From positions 496,001-560,000 of the forward strand of contig NZ_CP073136.1 of assembly GCF_023035675.1 (NCBI RefSeq): a DNA stretch of 64,000 nucleotides. The letters are read 5' to 3'. The notes under the pieces are model-generated. The model saw only the letters and a program-made list of their open reading frames with translations, was not told the origin of the DNA and searched no databases. The position numbers and the translations under genes are program-made. This document shows positions 18,726-29,300 of this stretch, piece after piece. Origin of the DNA: Borrelia hermsii DAH. Its GTDB lineage: Bacteria; Spirochaetota; Spirochaetia; Borreliales; Borreliaceae. Each line of letters starts with the position of its first letter. Within the stretch, counting starts at the first letter, position 1.

Positions 18726-19097
18726 ATGAAGACTAAGGTAGGATTTAATAGGTTAAATAGAAAGTCAAGTCATAGAAAGGCGCTTTTAAAAAATATGGTA
18801 ATTTCTCTTTTTAAGCATGAAAAAATAACTTCTACTAAGGCAAAGTTAAGTGAAGTTAAGAGATTTGCTGAGAAGTTAATTACAAGAGCTAAAATTGATA
18901 GCGTGCATAATAGGAGAGAAGTGTCAAAATTTATACATGATAAATTTATTCTTAATAAATTATTTACTAAAATTTCCCCTATCTTTAAAGAAAGAAAGGG
19001 TGGTTATGTTAGGGTTATTAAGCTAGGACGAAGGTATGGAGATGCAGCTGAGATGGCAATTCTTGAACTAGTTGATAAAACCTTAGAAGAAAAGTAA
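18726..19097 (+). CDS. rplQ: 50S ribosomal protein L17
   Basis: A 123-residue L17 ([20 protein letters not shown] ... [18 protein letters not shown]) at the tunnel exit. It follows rpoA by 18 bases with GAAGGGAG upstream and is the last gene of the long ribosomal operon. Confidence 0.97.
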   Translation: MKTKVGFNRLNRKSSHRKALLKNMVISLFKHEKITSTKAKLSEVKRFAEKLITRAKIDSVHNRREVSKFIHDKFILNKLFTKISPIFKERKGGYVRVIKLGRRYGDAAEMAILELVDKTLEEK

Positions 19098-19111
19098 TAG
19101 TCTTACATATT

Positions 19112-19144
19112 AAATATGTCCTTCTTCTAAAGGATTTATATTTA
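19112..19144 (+). other. Imperfect stem-loop between rplQ and rny
   Basis: Outer arms AAATAT/ATATTT and inner arms TCCTT/AAGGA can fold into one stem-loop centred near 19128. There is no T run after it, so it may be a processing or attenuation structure rather than a terminator. The gap is only 77 bases, so read-through into rny is likely. Confidence 0.3.
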
Positions 19145-19174
19145 ATTGGTTTGGTGGAATAGGGGGTAAATTGT

Positions 19175-20716
19175 ATGTCATATATTACTTTTTCTTCTAT
19201 TCTTGCTGGTATTTTAGGTATTGTATTAGGTTTTGTAATAAGAATTATTTTAGGTAGATTTTCTTTATTAAATTTAGATAAAAAGCTAAAGAAGGTACAA
19301 GAAGAGGCAATCTTAGAGATAGAAAATGAAAGAAAACGAGTTATTTCGCATACAAAAGCCCAAATGCTTAAAGAGAAGAATCAGCAAGATAGGGAAATAA
19401 GAGAACGAAAAAATGAAGTTTTTAATTTAGAGAGAAGATTATTACAAAGAGAAGAGACTTTAGATAAGAGAATATCAGCTCTTGATAAGCAGCAGAGTAG
19501 GATTGATTTTAAGCTTAAAGAATTTGAGCAAAAAGAAAAAATTATACGAGATAAGGAATTATCTCTTGTTAAAAAGTTAGAAAATATTGCTGGTCTTACA
19601 AAAGAAGAAGCAAGAAAGATTGTAATTGAAAGAGTTGAAAATGAATCTAAAAGAGATGCTCAGATTATTATTAATAAAAGTGAGCAAGAGGCTCAACTTT
19701 TAGCAGATAAGGTAGCTAAAGATATATTGGTCTCTACTATGCAACGCATAGTAACAGAGGTCAGCTCTGAGTTTACAGTTACTGCTGTTGAACTGCCTAA
19801 TGATGAGATGAAAGGTAGAATCATCGGCAAAGAAGGACGTAATATTAGGGTTCTTGAGACATTAATAGGTGCAGATATTATTATTGATGATACTCCTGAG
19901 GCTGTTGTTATATCTTGTTTTGATCCAGTAAGAAAAGAAATAGCTAAAAGGACCCTTGAAAGACTTGTTGCAGACGGGAGAATTCATCCTGCAAGAATTG
20001 AAGAGATTGTTTATAGTGTTACTAATGAGATCAATAATATTATTCTTGAGGAAGGCGAGAAGGCAGTATTTGATTTAAATATACATGGATTTGATAAAAG
20101 ACTGATTAGAGGTCTTGGAAGACTTTACTTTAGAAGCAGTTATGGTCAGAACGTTTTAAGTCATTCAAAAGAAACAGCAATAATCGGAGAAATTTTAGCT
20201 AAAGAGATGAAATTAGATCCTGTTGTTGTTAAAAGGGCATGTCTTTTACATGATATTGGAAAGGGCATGGAGAGTATTTCTGAGAATAGTGAGGGACATG
20301 CTATTACAGGTGCTGAGCTTGCTCAGAGTTGTGGGGAGAGCGATATTGTCGTTAATGCTATTGCTGCACATCATAATGAAATAAAGCCTGAAAGTTTTGA
20401 GGCTATCATTGTCCAAATAGCTGATGCTATTTCCGCATCTCGTCCTGGTGCAAGACGTGAGAGTTTAAATAATTACATAAGTAGACTTAAGAGACTTGAA
20501 GAGATTGCGTATGGATTTGAGGGCGTCCAAAAATGTTATGCAATTCAGGCGGGTCGTGAAGTTAGAATAATTGTTGATAATTTATTGGTTAATGATGAGA
20601 AAGCTACTATGCTTGCAAGAGATATTGCAAAAAAGATAGAAGTTGAGATGAGGTATCCTGGCAAAATAAAAGTTACTATTATTCGTGAGACTAGAGTTAT
20701 TGAGTATGCAAGATAA
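19175..20716 (+). CDS. rny: Ribonuclease Y
   Basis: A 513-residue membrane-anchored endoribonuclease that initiates mRNA decay. Order of parts: N-terminal transmembrane helix (about 7-27), a long charged coiled coil (about 30-190), a KH RNA-binding domain with GRIIGKEGRNIRVLE (about 213-227), and an HD domain with LLHDIGKG carrying the catalytic HD pair, followed by further metal ligands (AHHNE). Length and architecture match B. subtilis YmdA. It overlaps ymdB by 11 bases, a pairing conserved from Firmicutes to spirochaetes. Confidence 0.97.
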   Translation: MSYITFSSILAGILGIVLGFVIRIILGRFSLLNLDKKLKKVQEEAILEIENERKRVISHTKAQMLKEKNQQDREIRERKNEVFNLERRLLQREETLDKRISALDKQQSRIDFKLKEFEQKEKIIRDKELSLVKKLENIAGLTKEEARKIVIERVENESKRDAQIIINKSEQEAQLLADKVAKDILVSTMQRIVTEVSSEFTVTAVELPNDEMKGRIIGKEGRNIRVLETLIGADIIIDDTPEAVVISCFDPVRKEIAKRTLERLVADGRIHPARIEEIVYSVTNEINNIILEEGEKAVFDLNIHGFDKRLIRGLGRLYFRSSYGQNVLSHSKETAIIGEILAKEMKLDPVVVKRACLLHDIGKGMESISENSEGHAITGAELAQSCGESDIVVNAIAAHHNEIKPESFEAIIVQIADAISASRPGARRESLNNYISRLKRLEEIAYGFEGVQKCYAIQAGREVRIIVDNLLVNDEKATMLARDIAKKIEVEMRYPGKIKVTIIRETRVIEYAR

Positions 20717-21497
20717 TGATGTTATTAGAGCTTTGATAATTGGAGATATCATAGGTGATGGGGGACTTAAAAAGATTTTTTTTAATCTTAAGAGTCTTAA
20801 AGAGAAGTACAATATAGATTTGGCAATTGTTAACGGAGAGAATTCCTCAGGTGGCTTTGGAATTACTCCGGAGATAGCGGAAAATCTTTTTAAGGCAGGT
20901 GTAAATGTTATTACTACAGGTAATCATGTTTATGCAGAAAGTAGTATAAGAGAATATTTGGATAAACAAGAGTATATTTTAAGGCCAAATAATTTTTCAG
21001 ATCTACTTGAAGGGCATGGATATTGTATTTTAAATGTTAAGAATGAAAAGGTTGCTGTTATAAACATTCAGGGATTTTTAGGAATGACTTTCATTGTTAA
21101 AAATCCTTTTGAAAATATAAAAAAAGTTGTAAACATGATTAGGAATAAGGTTAAGACTATTTTTGTTGATTTTCATGCTGAGAGTAATTATGAGAAAGAA
21201 AGCTTTGGGTATTTTTTGAATGGATTGGTAACGGGGGTTGTTGGTACACATACACATATAATGACTCAAGATGAGAGAATTCTAGACAAGGGAACTGCTT
21301 ATATTAGTGATCTTGGAATGACTGGTAGTTTAAACTCTGTAATAGGATTTAATCCTGAAATTTCTCTTAAAGGATTACTTGAATATGTAGCTTTACGAAC
21401 AGAAACCGTTGAAGATGATGTAATTATACAGGGAGTTGTTATTACTTCTCATTTAAAGACGGGACGTGCTTTGAAAATTGAAAGAATACAGAAATAG
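20706..21497 (+). CDS. ymdB: YmdB-family metallophosphoesterase (intact copy)
   Basis: A 263-residue TIGR00282-family dinuclear-metal phosphoesterase. In B. subtilis YmdB hydrolyses 2',3'-cyclic nucleotides and affects late-adaptive responses. All ligand motifs are present: GDIIGDGG, NGEN, GNH, DFHAE and GTHTHI. The ATG at 20706, inside the last codons of rny, is chosen over the GTG at 20685 because alignment starts shortly after it. Coupling to rny suggests a joint role in RNA turnover. A paralogue without the ligands lies at 196-1014. Confidence 0.92.
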   Translation: MQDNDVIRALIIGDIIGDGGLKKIFFNLKSLKEKYNIDLAIVNGENSSGGFGITPEIAENLFKAGVNVITTGNHVYAESSIREYLDKQEYILRPNNFSDLLEGHGYCILNVKNEKVAVINIQGFLGMTFIVKNPFENIKKVVNMIRNKVKTIFVDFHAESNYEKESFGYFLNGLVTGVVGTHTHIMTQDERILDKGTAYISDLGMTGSLNSVIGFNPEISLKGLLEYVALRTETVEDDVIIQGVVITSHLKTGRALKIERIQK

Positions 21498-22269
21498 TTT
21501 ATTAAATGTGCTTTGTAAAACTTATCCAAGTTTAACAAGAGAAGAACTCAGAGTTCTAATTTTGACTGGCAGGGTGTATGTCAATTCTCATAAAGAAAGA
21601 AATCCTAAGGTTTTGCTGTTAAGAAATAGTAAAATAGATTTAGTAGAGAATAAATCTAGGCAGTTTGTTTCAAGAGGGGGATTTAAACTTTTTGAATCTT
21701 TAGAAACATTTAAAATTACACTTAAAGATAAAATCTGCATTGATGTTGGCGCTTCAACAGGTGGTTTTACGGATTGTCTTTTGCAAGAAGGTGCAAAGTT
21801 AGTCTATGCAGTTGATGTTGGATTTAATCAACTCTCTTATAAGTTAAGAGTTGATCCGAGGGTTAGAGTTTTTGAAAAGACTAATATTTTTGATATTCAA
21901 CAATTTGACATGCAACCTAATTTAGCTGTTATTGATGTCTCTTTTAGATCTGTCGTAAGTATATGTGCAGATTTAATTGATAGACTTTCTGATAGGCTTA
22001 TCGTTGCTCTTGTTAAGCCTCAATTTGAGCTTAAAGGATTAGATTTAGATATAAAAGATTTTAATGGTGTAGTTGAAAATAGGTATTTAAGTGAGATATT
22101 AGAGAAGGTAATTAGAAAATTTTATGATAATAACTTACAAATTAAAAATATTTTAAAACTTACAATCAAGGGACGGAAGGGAAATCAAGAATTTATGTTT
22201 TTAGTTGTTAAAGATAGTTCAATAAATCTTGCGCAATCTCTTGCACTTATTGGTGATATTAATTTTTAA
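21478..22269 (+). CDS. tlyA: TlyA-family rRNA methyltransferase / hemolysin-like protein
   Basis: 263 residues. An N-terminal S4 RNA-binding domain (SLTREELRVLILTGRVYVNS, about 18-37) is followed by a Rossmann methyltransferase domain with the SAM motif CIDVGASTGGFTDCLL (about 87-102), AVDVG, and VALVKPQFE. The family methylates ribosomal RNA 2'-O-ribose in mycobacteria, and spirochaete members were named hemolysins from Brachyspira work. TTG at 21478 is the only early start that keeps the S4 domain intact. It overlaps ymdB by 20 bases. It ends overlapping the convergent gene by 4 bases. Confidence 0.88.
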   Translation: MKEYRNSLLNVLCKTYPSLTREELRVLILTGRVYVNSHKERNPKVLLLRNSKIDLVENKSRQFVSRGGFKLFESLETFKITLKDKICIDVGASTGGFTDCLLQEGAKLVYAVDVGFNQLSYKLRVDPRVRVFEKTNIFDIQQFDMQPNLAVIDVSFRSVVSICADLIDRLSDRLIVALVKPQFELKGLDLDIKDFNGVVENRYLSEILEKVIRKFYDNNLQIKNILKLTIKGRKGNQEFMFLVVKDSSINLAQSLALIGDINF

Positions 22270-23024
22270 TATTTTGCGAGTTTTGTGTTATCTAGAATTC
22301 CTGAAAAGTTTAAATTTAAATCTTCAAGTATTATTGGATTGTTTTCAATTTTTAAGGTTATTCCATTGATGCCTTGAATTTCAAGACATGTTGAAATAAT
22401 TTGCTTTATCTGATTGATTGTTCCTTCTACTCCAAAGCTATTTTCATAAAACTCTTTAGATAAATTTATGTGAGCAATTCCATCACTTATACTTAAGTTT
22501 AATACTTTGGTATTGATAGGAATTAGACTTAAGAAATTATTTTTAAGTTCATATTCATTCGGACCATTAATTAGTGCTTTTAATGTTTCTTTAAGAATAT
22601 TTTTATCATATTGAATAGTTCTCTTAATCCCTTGTTTTAAAAAATGTCCCTCAGCAGTTACTTTTATAAAATATAGCTTAACTTCTTTTTTGTTTTTTAA
22701 GTGTTTTTGTTCTTGATATTTAAATTCTTCTTCAATCTTCTGTATTTCAGGTGGCTTGATTAAAAAATTTTCATTACTAAGTATTTTTATAGTTTCATTT
22801 TTTGTATTATCTAGTCTTGCTTCTATTTTATTAGGTTTTGATTGACTAAATTCAAAATTGTCATTATTGTCAATTTGTTCATTGAATATATTTTTAATTA
22901 GTGAATTTTGAATTATGAGTAATAAGCACAGTCCTGTTAGGAATATTGCAAATAATATTAAAAATATATCTATTTGATTAAAGCTACTTTTTTTTCGTTT
23001 ACTATTCCTTTTTTTCCTTATCAA
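22266..23024 (-). CDS. Membrane-anchored GerMN-domain protein
   Basis: 252 residues: a very basic N-terminus (MIRKKRNSKRKKSS), one transmembrane helix (about 18-40), a low-complexity polar linker (about 45-110), and a C-terminal GerMN domain (about 115-235). That domain has VKLYFIKVTAEG, LKALINGPNEYE and LNLSISDGIAHINLSKEF. GerMN domains occur in spore-germination GerM and LpqB and are thought to bind cell-wall or protein partners. Borrelia does not sporulate, so an envelope role is inferred. It is divergent from der and convergent with tlyA. Confidence 0.8.
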   Translation of the reverse strand: MIRKKRNSKRKKSSFNQIDIFLILFAIFLTGLCLLLIIQNSLIKNIFNEQIDNNDNFEFSQSKPNKIEARLDNTKNETIKILSNENFLIKPPEIQKIEEEFKYQEQKHLKNKKEVKLYFIKVTAEGHFLKQGIKRTIQYDKNILKETLKALINGPNEYELKNNFLSLIPINTKVLNLSISDGIAHINLSKEFYENSFGVEGTINQIKQIISTCLEIQGINGITLKIENNPIILEDLNLNFSGILDNTKLAKY

Positions 23025-23042
23025 TTAAGCATCCGTTTATAA

Positions 23043-23072
23043 TTGGCATAAAGCTGTAATATTTGATATTAT
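23043..23072 (+). promoter_or_regulatory. Possible promoter for the der operon
   Basis: TTGGCA (23043-23048), an 18-base spacer and TATTAT (23067-23072) occur in the 86-base divergent gap before der. A TATAAT overlaps at 23070-23075. AT-richness limits certainty. Confidence 0.4.
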
Positions 23073-23110
23073 AATAGAAATACCTACATAAAGAAAGAGG
23101 CAGGTTAGCT

Positions 23111-24427
23111 TTGATTAATTCTAAAGTTCAAAATTATAAAAGTGTTCTTATTGCTGGCAGGCCAAACGTTGGAAAGTCTACTTTGTTTAATAAGCTTTTA
23201 AGCTCGAATAGGAGTATTACTGATGAGGTTTATGGAGTTACTAGGGATTTAGTAAAAGAGGTTTGCACAGTAGATTCTTATAAGTTTTATTTGATTGATG
23301 CTGGTGGATTTACCCTTTTAAGGGATGAACTTAGTAGGATTGTGGTTAATAAAGTTATAAGTTTGCTTGATAGCATTGATTTAATCTTACTTGTTTTAGA
23401 TGTAAATGAAATGTTATTAGAAGATTATGAGCTTATTGAGAAGTTAAGAAAATATAGCGATAAGATAGTTTTGGTATTAAATAAAATAGATAGTAATCAT
23501 AAGGAAGTTTTGACTTATGAATTTCAAAAGTTGGGCTTTAAGAAGAGCTTTTTAGTTAGTGCTACTCATGGAAAGGGAATTAATAGCTTAAGAATTTTTT
23601 TGAAAAACTCAGTGGGCAAATTGGCAAGTGAGGATAATACTGATGTTAAAATTGGTATTATAGGAAAGCCAAATTCAGGCAAGTCGACTCTTATTAACTT
23701 TTTAGCTGGAGATGAGGTTTCAATTGTGTCTCCGATAGCTGGAACTACAAGGGATTTTATTAAAGCAAGATTTCAAAGGAATGGTAAGATATTTGAGCTT
23801 ATTGATACGGCTGGAATAAGGCGGAGAGCGAGAGTAAATGAACTTGTTGAACATTATTCTGTAAGTAGAGCTTTAAGAGTAATTGATATGGTAGATATTG
23901 TCTTTTTGTTAGTTGATGTTAAGGAAGAATTAACGGCTCAAGATAAGAAAATTGCACATTATGCAACTAAACGGGGGAAAGGGATTATTATTGTGTTTAC
24001 CAAGTGGGATCTTGTAGATTCAAAGAGCGGTTATTTTGAGGCTTTAAAGAGTCGTGTTAAGTTTTTTTTTCCAGTTTTAAGTTTTTCTCCCATATTAAAA
24101 ATATCTGTTCATAAAAAAGTGGGGTTAGATAATCTTTTTAAAGAAGCAATTAAATTAAAAAAACAACTTGAACTTAAGATGAATACTTCTGATTTGAATA
24201 AGATGTTAAGTTTATGGATTAAGGATTATCATTTGAATGCTTCACATAAAGTTAAATATATGACTCAGATTAGTGTTAATCCTGTTAAGTTTATTTTATT
24301 TGCGAATAAAATAACTAATTTTCCAAATTCTTATTATAATTATTTAGTAAATAATATTCGTAAAATTGGTTATTATAATATTCCAATTTTAATAGAACTG
24401 AGAGAAAAGACAAGAGACTTAAAGTGA
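23111..24427 (+). CDS. der: Ribosome-assembly GTPase Der (EngA)
   Basis: 438 residues with two tandem GTPase domains and a C-terminal KH-like domain. Motifs: first P-loop GRPNVGKST (about 16-24) with NKID, second P-loop GKPNSGKST (about 184-192) with TKWD. It acts in 50S maturation. The start is TTG at 23111 with a purine-rich site (GAAAGAGGCAGG, 23093-23104) upstream, and alignment places the conserved P-loop shortly after. The following gene overlaps its stop codon by 4 bases. Confidence 0.95.
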   Translation: MINSKVQNYKSVLIAGRPNVGKSTLFNKLLSSNRSITDEVYGVTRDLVKEVCTVDSYKFYLIDAGGFTLLRDELSRIVVNKVISLLDSIDLILLVLDVNEMLLEDYELIEKLRKYSDKIVLVLNKIDSNHKEVLTYEFQKLGFKKSFLVSATHGKGINSLRIFLKNSVGKLASEDNTDVKIGIIGKPNSGKSTLINFLAGDEVSIVSPIAGTTRDFIKARFQRNGKIFELIDTAGIRRRARVNELVEHYSVSRALRVIDMVDIVFLLVDVKEELTAQDKKIAHYATKRGKGIIIVFTKWDLVDSKSGYFEALKSRVKFFFPVLSFSPILKISVHKKVGLDNLFKEAIKLKKQLELKMNTSDLNKMLSLWIKDYHLNASHKVKYMTQISVNPVKFILFANKITNFPNSYYNYLVNNIRKIGYYNIPILIELREKTRDLK

Positions 24428-25677
24428 GATATATATTTTTATTTTTGATAGTTGGGAATCTAAATCTCTTTGCATTTGAAAATTTTCTCTATGATTTTAG
24501 CGTTAGAGCAAATTATGCAAAATATTTTAATTCAAGTAATACTTTTTTTAAGATAAAATCTCAAAAATATTATATTGAAGATAATTATTATGTTGAAGTA
24601 TCAAATTCAATATTGGGAGATTATGCTTACTATTCTTTTTTTAATCGAAAAAATGGAGTGTCTTACATTTTTCCAGGCTCTTATGTGATTAAAGTTGGAA
24701 GATATGGTATTGAACAGGTAAAAATATTTTTCCTTAATAGGGCAGATACTTTTATTAGAATAAAAGCAGGCGATGTTCATTCCAGTGCTGACTTTTATTT
24801 AATTAATACTTTAATTTATAAAGATATTAAATTGCCCTTTAAAATTAGTGATATTGCTACTGGTTCTTTTCTAGAAATAGCTAGATATATTAGTGATTTT
24901 ATTGATTTTGAGCTTTTTAATCCTAAATATCTTGAAGCTTATGATAATATTTATAATATTGTTGAGAGTCTTAGAGCCTTTTTAAAGTCTTCTCCTTTAA
25001 TGATTGAGATGCATGATGGTGCAATGAATGAACTGGGTGAGATGGTATATATTAAGACAGGTGAGCCTCAAAGAGAACCTGTAGGATTTAATTGTTCTGG
25101 ATTTGGCAAATGGGTAGCAGATTCAATTTATAGGGCAATGACAGGAAAGCTTTTAAAAATAGAAGATCTTAAAGTTAAGCATATTGGCATTAGAGGTAAT
25201 AGTTTTACGAAGTACTATGAATTTAGTAGGGATCCATTTTTTGGACTTGATTGGACTCGTAATATTGCCTATAAGCTTAAAAATATTCATGCTGCTCTGG
25301 ATTTGTCTAGGGTTAAGGAATCGGATGTAAATAGTGTTGGTTTTATTAAATATGTTGAAAATCGTGGATATGAGATTGATAATTTAGAGTTTATTTTGTA
25401 TTATTTAGCTGTAAAGGAGCCTGGTCATATGTATTTTGGCTCTATTAATACGACAATTAAAGGATTCCCAGGAAAGGTTTTTCATAAACATGTTGTTGTG
25501 TTATTTCCATTTATTGATAGAGAATCTATTTTTAGAGTATCTTTAATGGAAATTAATGATGAAACTTCAATTAAATCACTTAGAGGTAGATATCCAAATT
25601 CATATATTCATTTAGTTAAGGTTAAAGTTCCAAAGAATGTATCTATAGTGTCAATACCAGGAAGGATAAATAATTAG
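24424..25677 (+). CDS. Exported protein with NlpC/P60-like Cys-His pattern
   Basis: 417 residues beginning with a signal peptide (MRYIFLFLIVGNLNLFAF). The family is spirochaete-restricted as far as I recognise. One segment, GFNCSGFGKWVADS (Cys224), resembles the nucleophile motif of papain-fold NlpC/P60 or CHAP amidases. KVFHKHVVVLFPF (His354, His356) resembles the following His strand. A periplasmic peptidoglycan or peptide hydrolase is therefore possible but unproven. The GTG start overlaps der's TGA, and the HAD gene follows after 5 bases, so co-expression with both is expected. Confidence 0.75.
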   Translation: MRYIFLFLIVGNLNLFAFENFLYDFSVRANYAKYFNSSNTFFKIKSQKYYIEDNYYVEVSNSILGDYAYYSFFNRKNGVSYIFPGSYVIKVGRYGIEQVKIFFLNRADTFIRIKAGDVHSSADFYLINTLIYKDIKLPFKISDIATGSFLEIARYISDFIDFELFNPKYLEAYDNIYNIVESLRAFLKSSPLMIEMHDGAMNELGEMVYIKTGEPQREPVGFNCSGFGKWVADSIYRAMTGKLLKIEDLKVKHIGIRGNSFTKYYEFSRDPFFGLDWTRNIAYKLKNIHAALDLSRVKESDVNSVGFIKYVENRGYEIDNLEFILYYLAVKEPGHMYFGSINTTIKGFPGKVFHKHVVVLFPFIDRESIFRVSLMEINDETSIKSLRGRYPNSYIHLVKVKVPKNVSIVSIPGRINN

Positions 25678-25682
25678 ATATT

Positions 25683-26369
25683 ATGATAAAAGCCGTAGTA
25701 TTTGATCTTGATGGGACTCTTTATCCTGAAATGGGTATTAATTTAGTAATGTTTCCTGAATTTTTAAAAAATATTAAATTTTTTTTAGCTTTTAAGAAGG
25801 TAAGAAAGGAAATAAGAGTTTTACAAAGTGGGAGAAGCGTTCCTTCTAGTAGAGATGAGTTGATTTCTATGCAGGTTGAAATGCTTGCTAATTATCTGGG
25901 TTTTAATAAGAATCGGTGTGAATTTTTATTAAATAAAATATATTATGGTGAATCTTTTAGCAATAAATTTAGAAATCTCAAACCGTATTTTGGTGTTCGT
26001 GATTTGATTTATTCTCTTAAATCTAAGGGAATAAAATTAGGAGTGATGTCAGATTTTCCGATTGCAACTCGTGTTAGTAATTTGTTAAGAATTGAGGATA
26101 GTTTTTGGGATGTTCTTTATTCATCAGAGGATACCGGTTACTTAAAACCAAACAAAATAGCTTTTTTAAGGATTATAGATGAACTGGGTATAGATAGTAA
26201 TCATATTTTATATGTTGGCAATTCTTATGAATATGATATTTTGGGTGCTAGTGGTGTGCGTATGAGAACAGCTTATCTTTCTAAGAGAAGATTGCTTGAA
26301 GATATGAAGTGTGATTTTATTTTTAGTAATTATAAAGACTTGCAAAGATATATACTTTTAAATATATAG
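25683..26369 (+). CDS. HAD-superfamily phosphatase
   Basis: 228 residues of the haloacid-dehalogenase fold. Motif I is FDLDGTLYP (nucleophile Asp8, general acid Asp10). Motif II is GVMSDF, motif III Lys lies in GYLKPNK, and motif IV is GNSYEYDILGA. The helical cap between motifs I and II makes it subfamily IA, with metabolite phosphate-ester hydrolysis the usual activity. The substrate is not predictable. It lies inside the der-pheT cluster. Confidence 0.88.
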   Translation: MIKAVVFDLDGTLYPEMGINLVMFPEFLKNIKFFLAFKKVRKEIRVLQSGRSVPSSRDELISMQVEMLANYLGFNKNRCEFLLNKIYYGESFSNKFRNLKPYFGVRDLIYSLKSKGIKLGVMSDFPIATRVSNLLRIEDSFWDVLYSSEDTGYLKPNKIAFLRIIDELGIDSNHILYVGNSYEYDILGASGVRMRTAYLSKRRLLEDMKCDFIFSNYKDLQRYILLNI

Positions 26370-26387
26370 AGTGTGGGTAAAATATTT

Positions 26388-29300
26388 ATGATAGATTTTG
26401 TAACCATTTTGGTTAATCTTTTATTGGTTTTTGTGATTTTATTTATTTATAGGCAGTATGACAGACGTTCAAGGGCTTTAGAGAAGATTAAAAAATTTAT
26501 TGATCTTGCTAAGGATAACCTTGAGGATTTTATTGATGAGAAAACAAAAGAGATAAGTAATCTTGCTGTTGATATGGAAGCGTATCAACGTTCTAGTATA
26601 GAGATCATAAAAAAAATAGACGAAGTTCAGCAAAAGATTAAAAATAAAAGTAATGATTTTGCAGAAGTTGAAAAAAAAATTGCTTATCATGATTCTATGC
26701 TTAAAGATCTAGATGACATGGCTCTTAAAGTGCAAGATAATATACAACGACTTCAAGTGGATGGGAAAATAGTAGATAAACTTTCAAAAACCTTAAAGAA
26801 TTTTAATACTCAGATTGATTCTATTGATTCTAGATTAAATACAGTTTTTGAAAAATTCGATAAAGCAAATAAGGAAAATCTTGAGGCTATCAAGATTGAG
26901 AGTTGGGATAAGTTTGATAACACCATTAAAGATTTTAGTGTGAGAATGGATAACCTGGATAGGGATCTTATGTCTTATCAAGAATCTTTAGTAATGATTG
27001 AAGAGAAAAAGAGAGAAATTTTAGATAAGGGTAATGAAAAGCTTGAGAATGAGTTTAAGGAGTTTTTGTTTAAAATTGAATCTAGCATAGATAATTATGA
27101 TAAATCAATGGAAGATTCTTTTAATATATATGCAACTAAATATAAATCAATAGAAAATTCTCTTGATCTTATTGTAGAACAAGCTAAGACTAAAATTAAT
27201 GATAAAGAAGATTTTATTTTAACTAGATTAAATGAGGAGCTACAGATAAAATTTGATGAAGTCTTTATGTATGTCGATGAGCGCTCTAATCAGATAAGAG
27301 ATAAACTTGAAGGCAAATTGGTATTAATTGATAATGAAATTTCTTCTCTGGGTTCTGTTTTTAAAGACAATACCTATTCTAGGCTGAATTCTCTTGAAGA
27401 GACTATAAGACAAGAGATGAGGCAGTATGAAGAGCAATTTGCAGATATTTTGGAGCAGTTTAGGGTTCAAATTGAATCTAATGTTGGTGATATTTATAGA
27501 GAATATGATAGTAGGATAAATCAATTTGATAAGGGCATAAGAGAGAGGATAGAGAGTAGCTTAAAGGATGCTAATTCTAAGATAGAGGGTGTTCAAGGTA
27601 GTGTTAAGACGTTGCTTGATGATCTTGAAGATGATTCTAATAGGATATATGTTGAATTTAAGGAAAAAGTTAAAGGGGATATTAATAGTTTTAGCGAGAA
27701 TGTATTTTCAAGGATGAGTGATATTGGAAATGAATTGGAATTGAGACTTTCACATATAAGCACAGATATTCATGATAGGATTTCCAAGTTGGATGGTAAC
27801 TTATATTCACAGCTTAAAGAAATGAATGAAAGGTTTGTTAATGATTATTCATGTTTAGATGGTAGCATTAGTTCAAAGTATGAAACTTTATTAGAAGCTT
27901 TGAATTTAAAAAGTAGTGAATTAGAAACCCAACTGGAGAGCAAGTACAAGAATGTTGCAGATAAGTTTGAGAGTGATATTGATAATTTTGCTATTAAATG
28001 TGATGAAAAGTTTAGCAAGATCTCTGAAAAATCAGATTATGATTATCAAAATTTTGAAATTACTAGTAAAAAGATAAAGGAAGGTATAGGGTCTTTAAAT
28101 GATTTATTAGTGCAAGACTTTGAGACTTTAAGAAGAGATTTCGAATCCAAGTTGAGTGGCATAAGCGCTGATATTAATGATGAAGTATCTAATTTAAAGA
28201 GTCATTATGGAGAGGATATAGGTAAATTTATTAGGCAAATGGAAGCTAACAAATTGCAACATGAACATTGGCAAAGGGAAGTAGGTTTAAATTTAGAGGA
28301 TATTAAATTCCATTTAAATAAAACTAATGAAGAATTTTTAAATTTGATTGAAACTCAAAGGACTAAGGGAAAAGAACTTAGTGAGAATATTTTCAATGAA
28401 CTCTCAGGACATATTCAAAAAAAAGCAATGGATATGCATACTAATTGGAAAGATGAGCTTATTGTTTTAAACAAATCTTTACTCGATATTAAGATTTCGA
28501 GTGAAGAATTACTCTTATCAGCTTCTTCAAAGATCGAGTCTTTTGAAAAAGATATTAATGAGAGACTTGAATATGTCTCGTCAAAGACGGAAGATTTTGA
28601 AAGTTCAGTATTAGATAAATATAAAGAATTAAGAGATATGTCATATAAGAACAGTGAAGAGACTTTATCAGGGATTAAGGAATTTATTGATGATCAAGCC
28701 GAAATAATTCACGACAAAATTATTATGATGCTTAATGGACTTAATGATGACTTTTCTAATAAAGAAGAATTAATTAAAGGCAAGGTAGAAGAACTTGATT
28801 ATAGACTTAAAGATTTCAAAGTTGAATGCGAAGATGTTTTAAATAATCTTAGATCAGACCTTGATGGATTTATTGAATCTAGGATGCAAAAAGTCTCTGA
28901 AATTAAAGTGGATAATCAGAGGCAGATAGATACTTTTTTAAGTCGAATATCGGAAGACATTTTAAGTAAAAGAGATATGCTTAATAGTGAAATAGATAAT
29001 AAGCTTAATGATTGGCAAGGTAAGTTAAGTGAGATATCAGTTAATATTGAGAACATATTATCATCAGGAAAGATTGATATAAATGCAATTGATTCTGAGA
29101 TGACTTTAAAGATCAAGGATCTTAAGACTACTTTTGAAGGGCTTGAGAGTTATTATCTTGAAAAAATAGATGAATTTAGAAATCAAGGGAATGTATATGC
29201 AGATGAACTTCTGAAAAACATTATGAATCATTTTGATGCAGATACTAAAGAGCTTGAGGAAAGTTTATCTAAGAAATTTGCTACAGTTTTAGAAAGGTCA

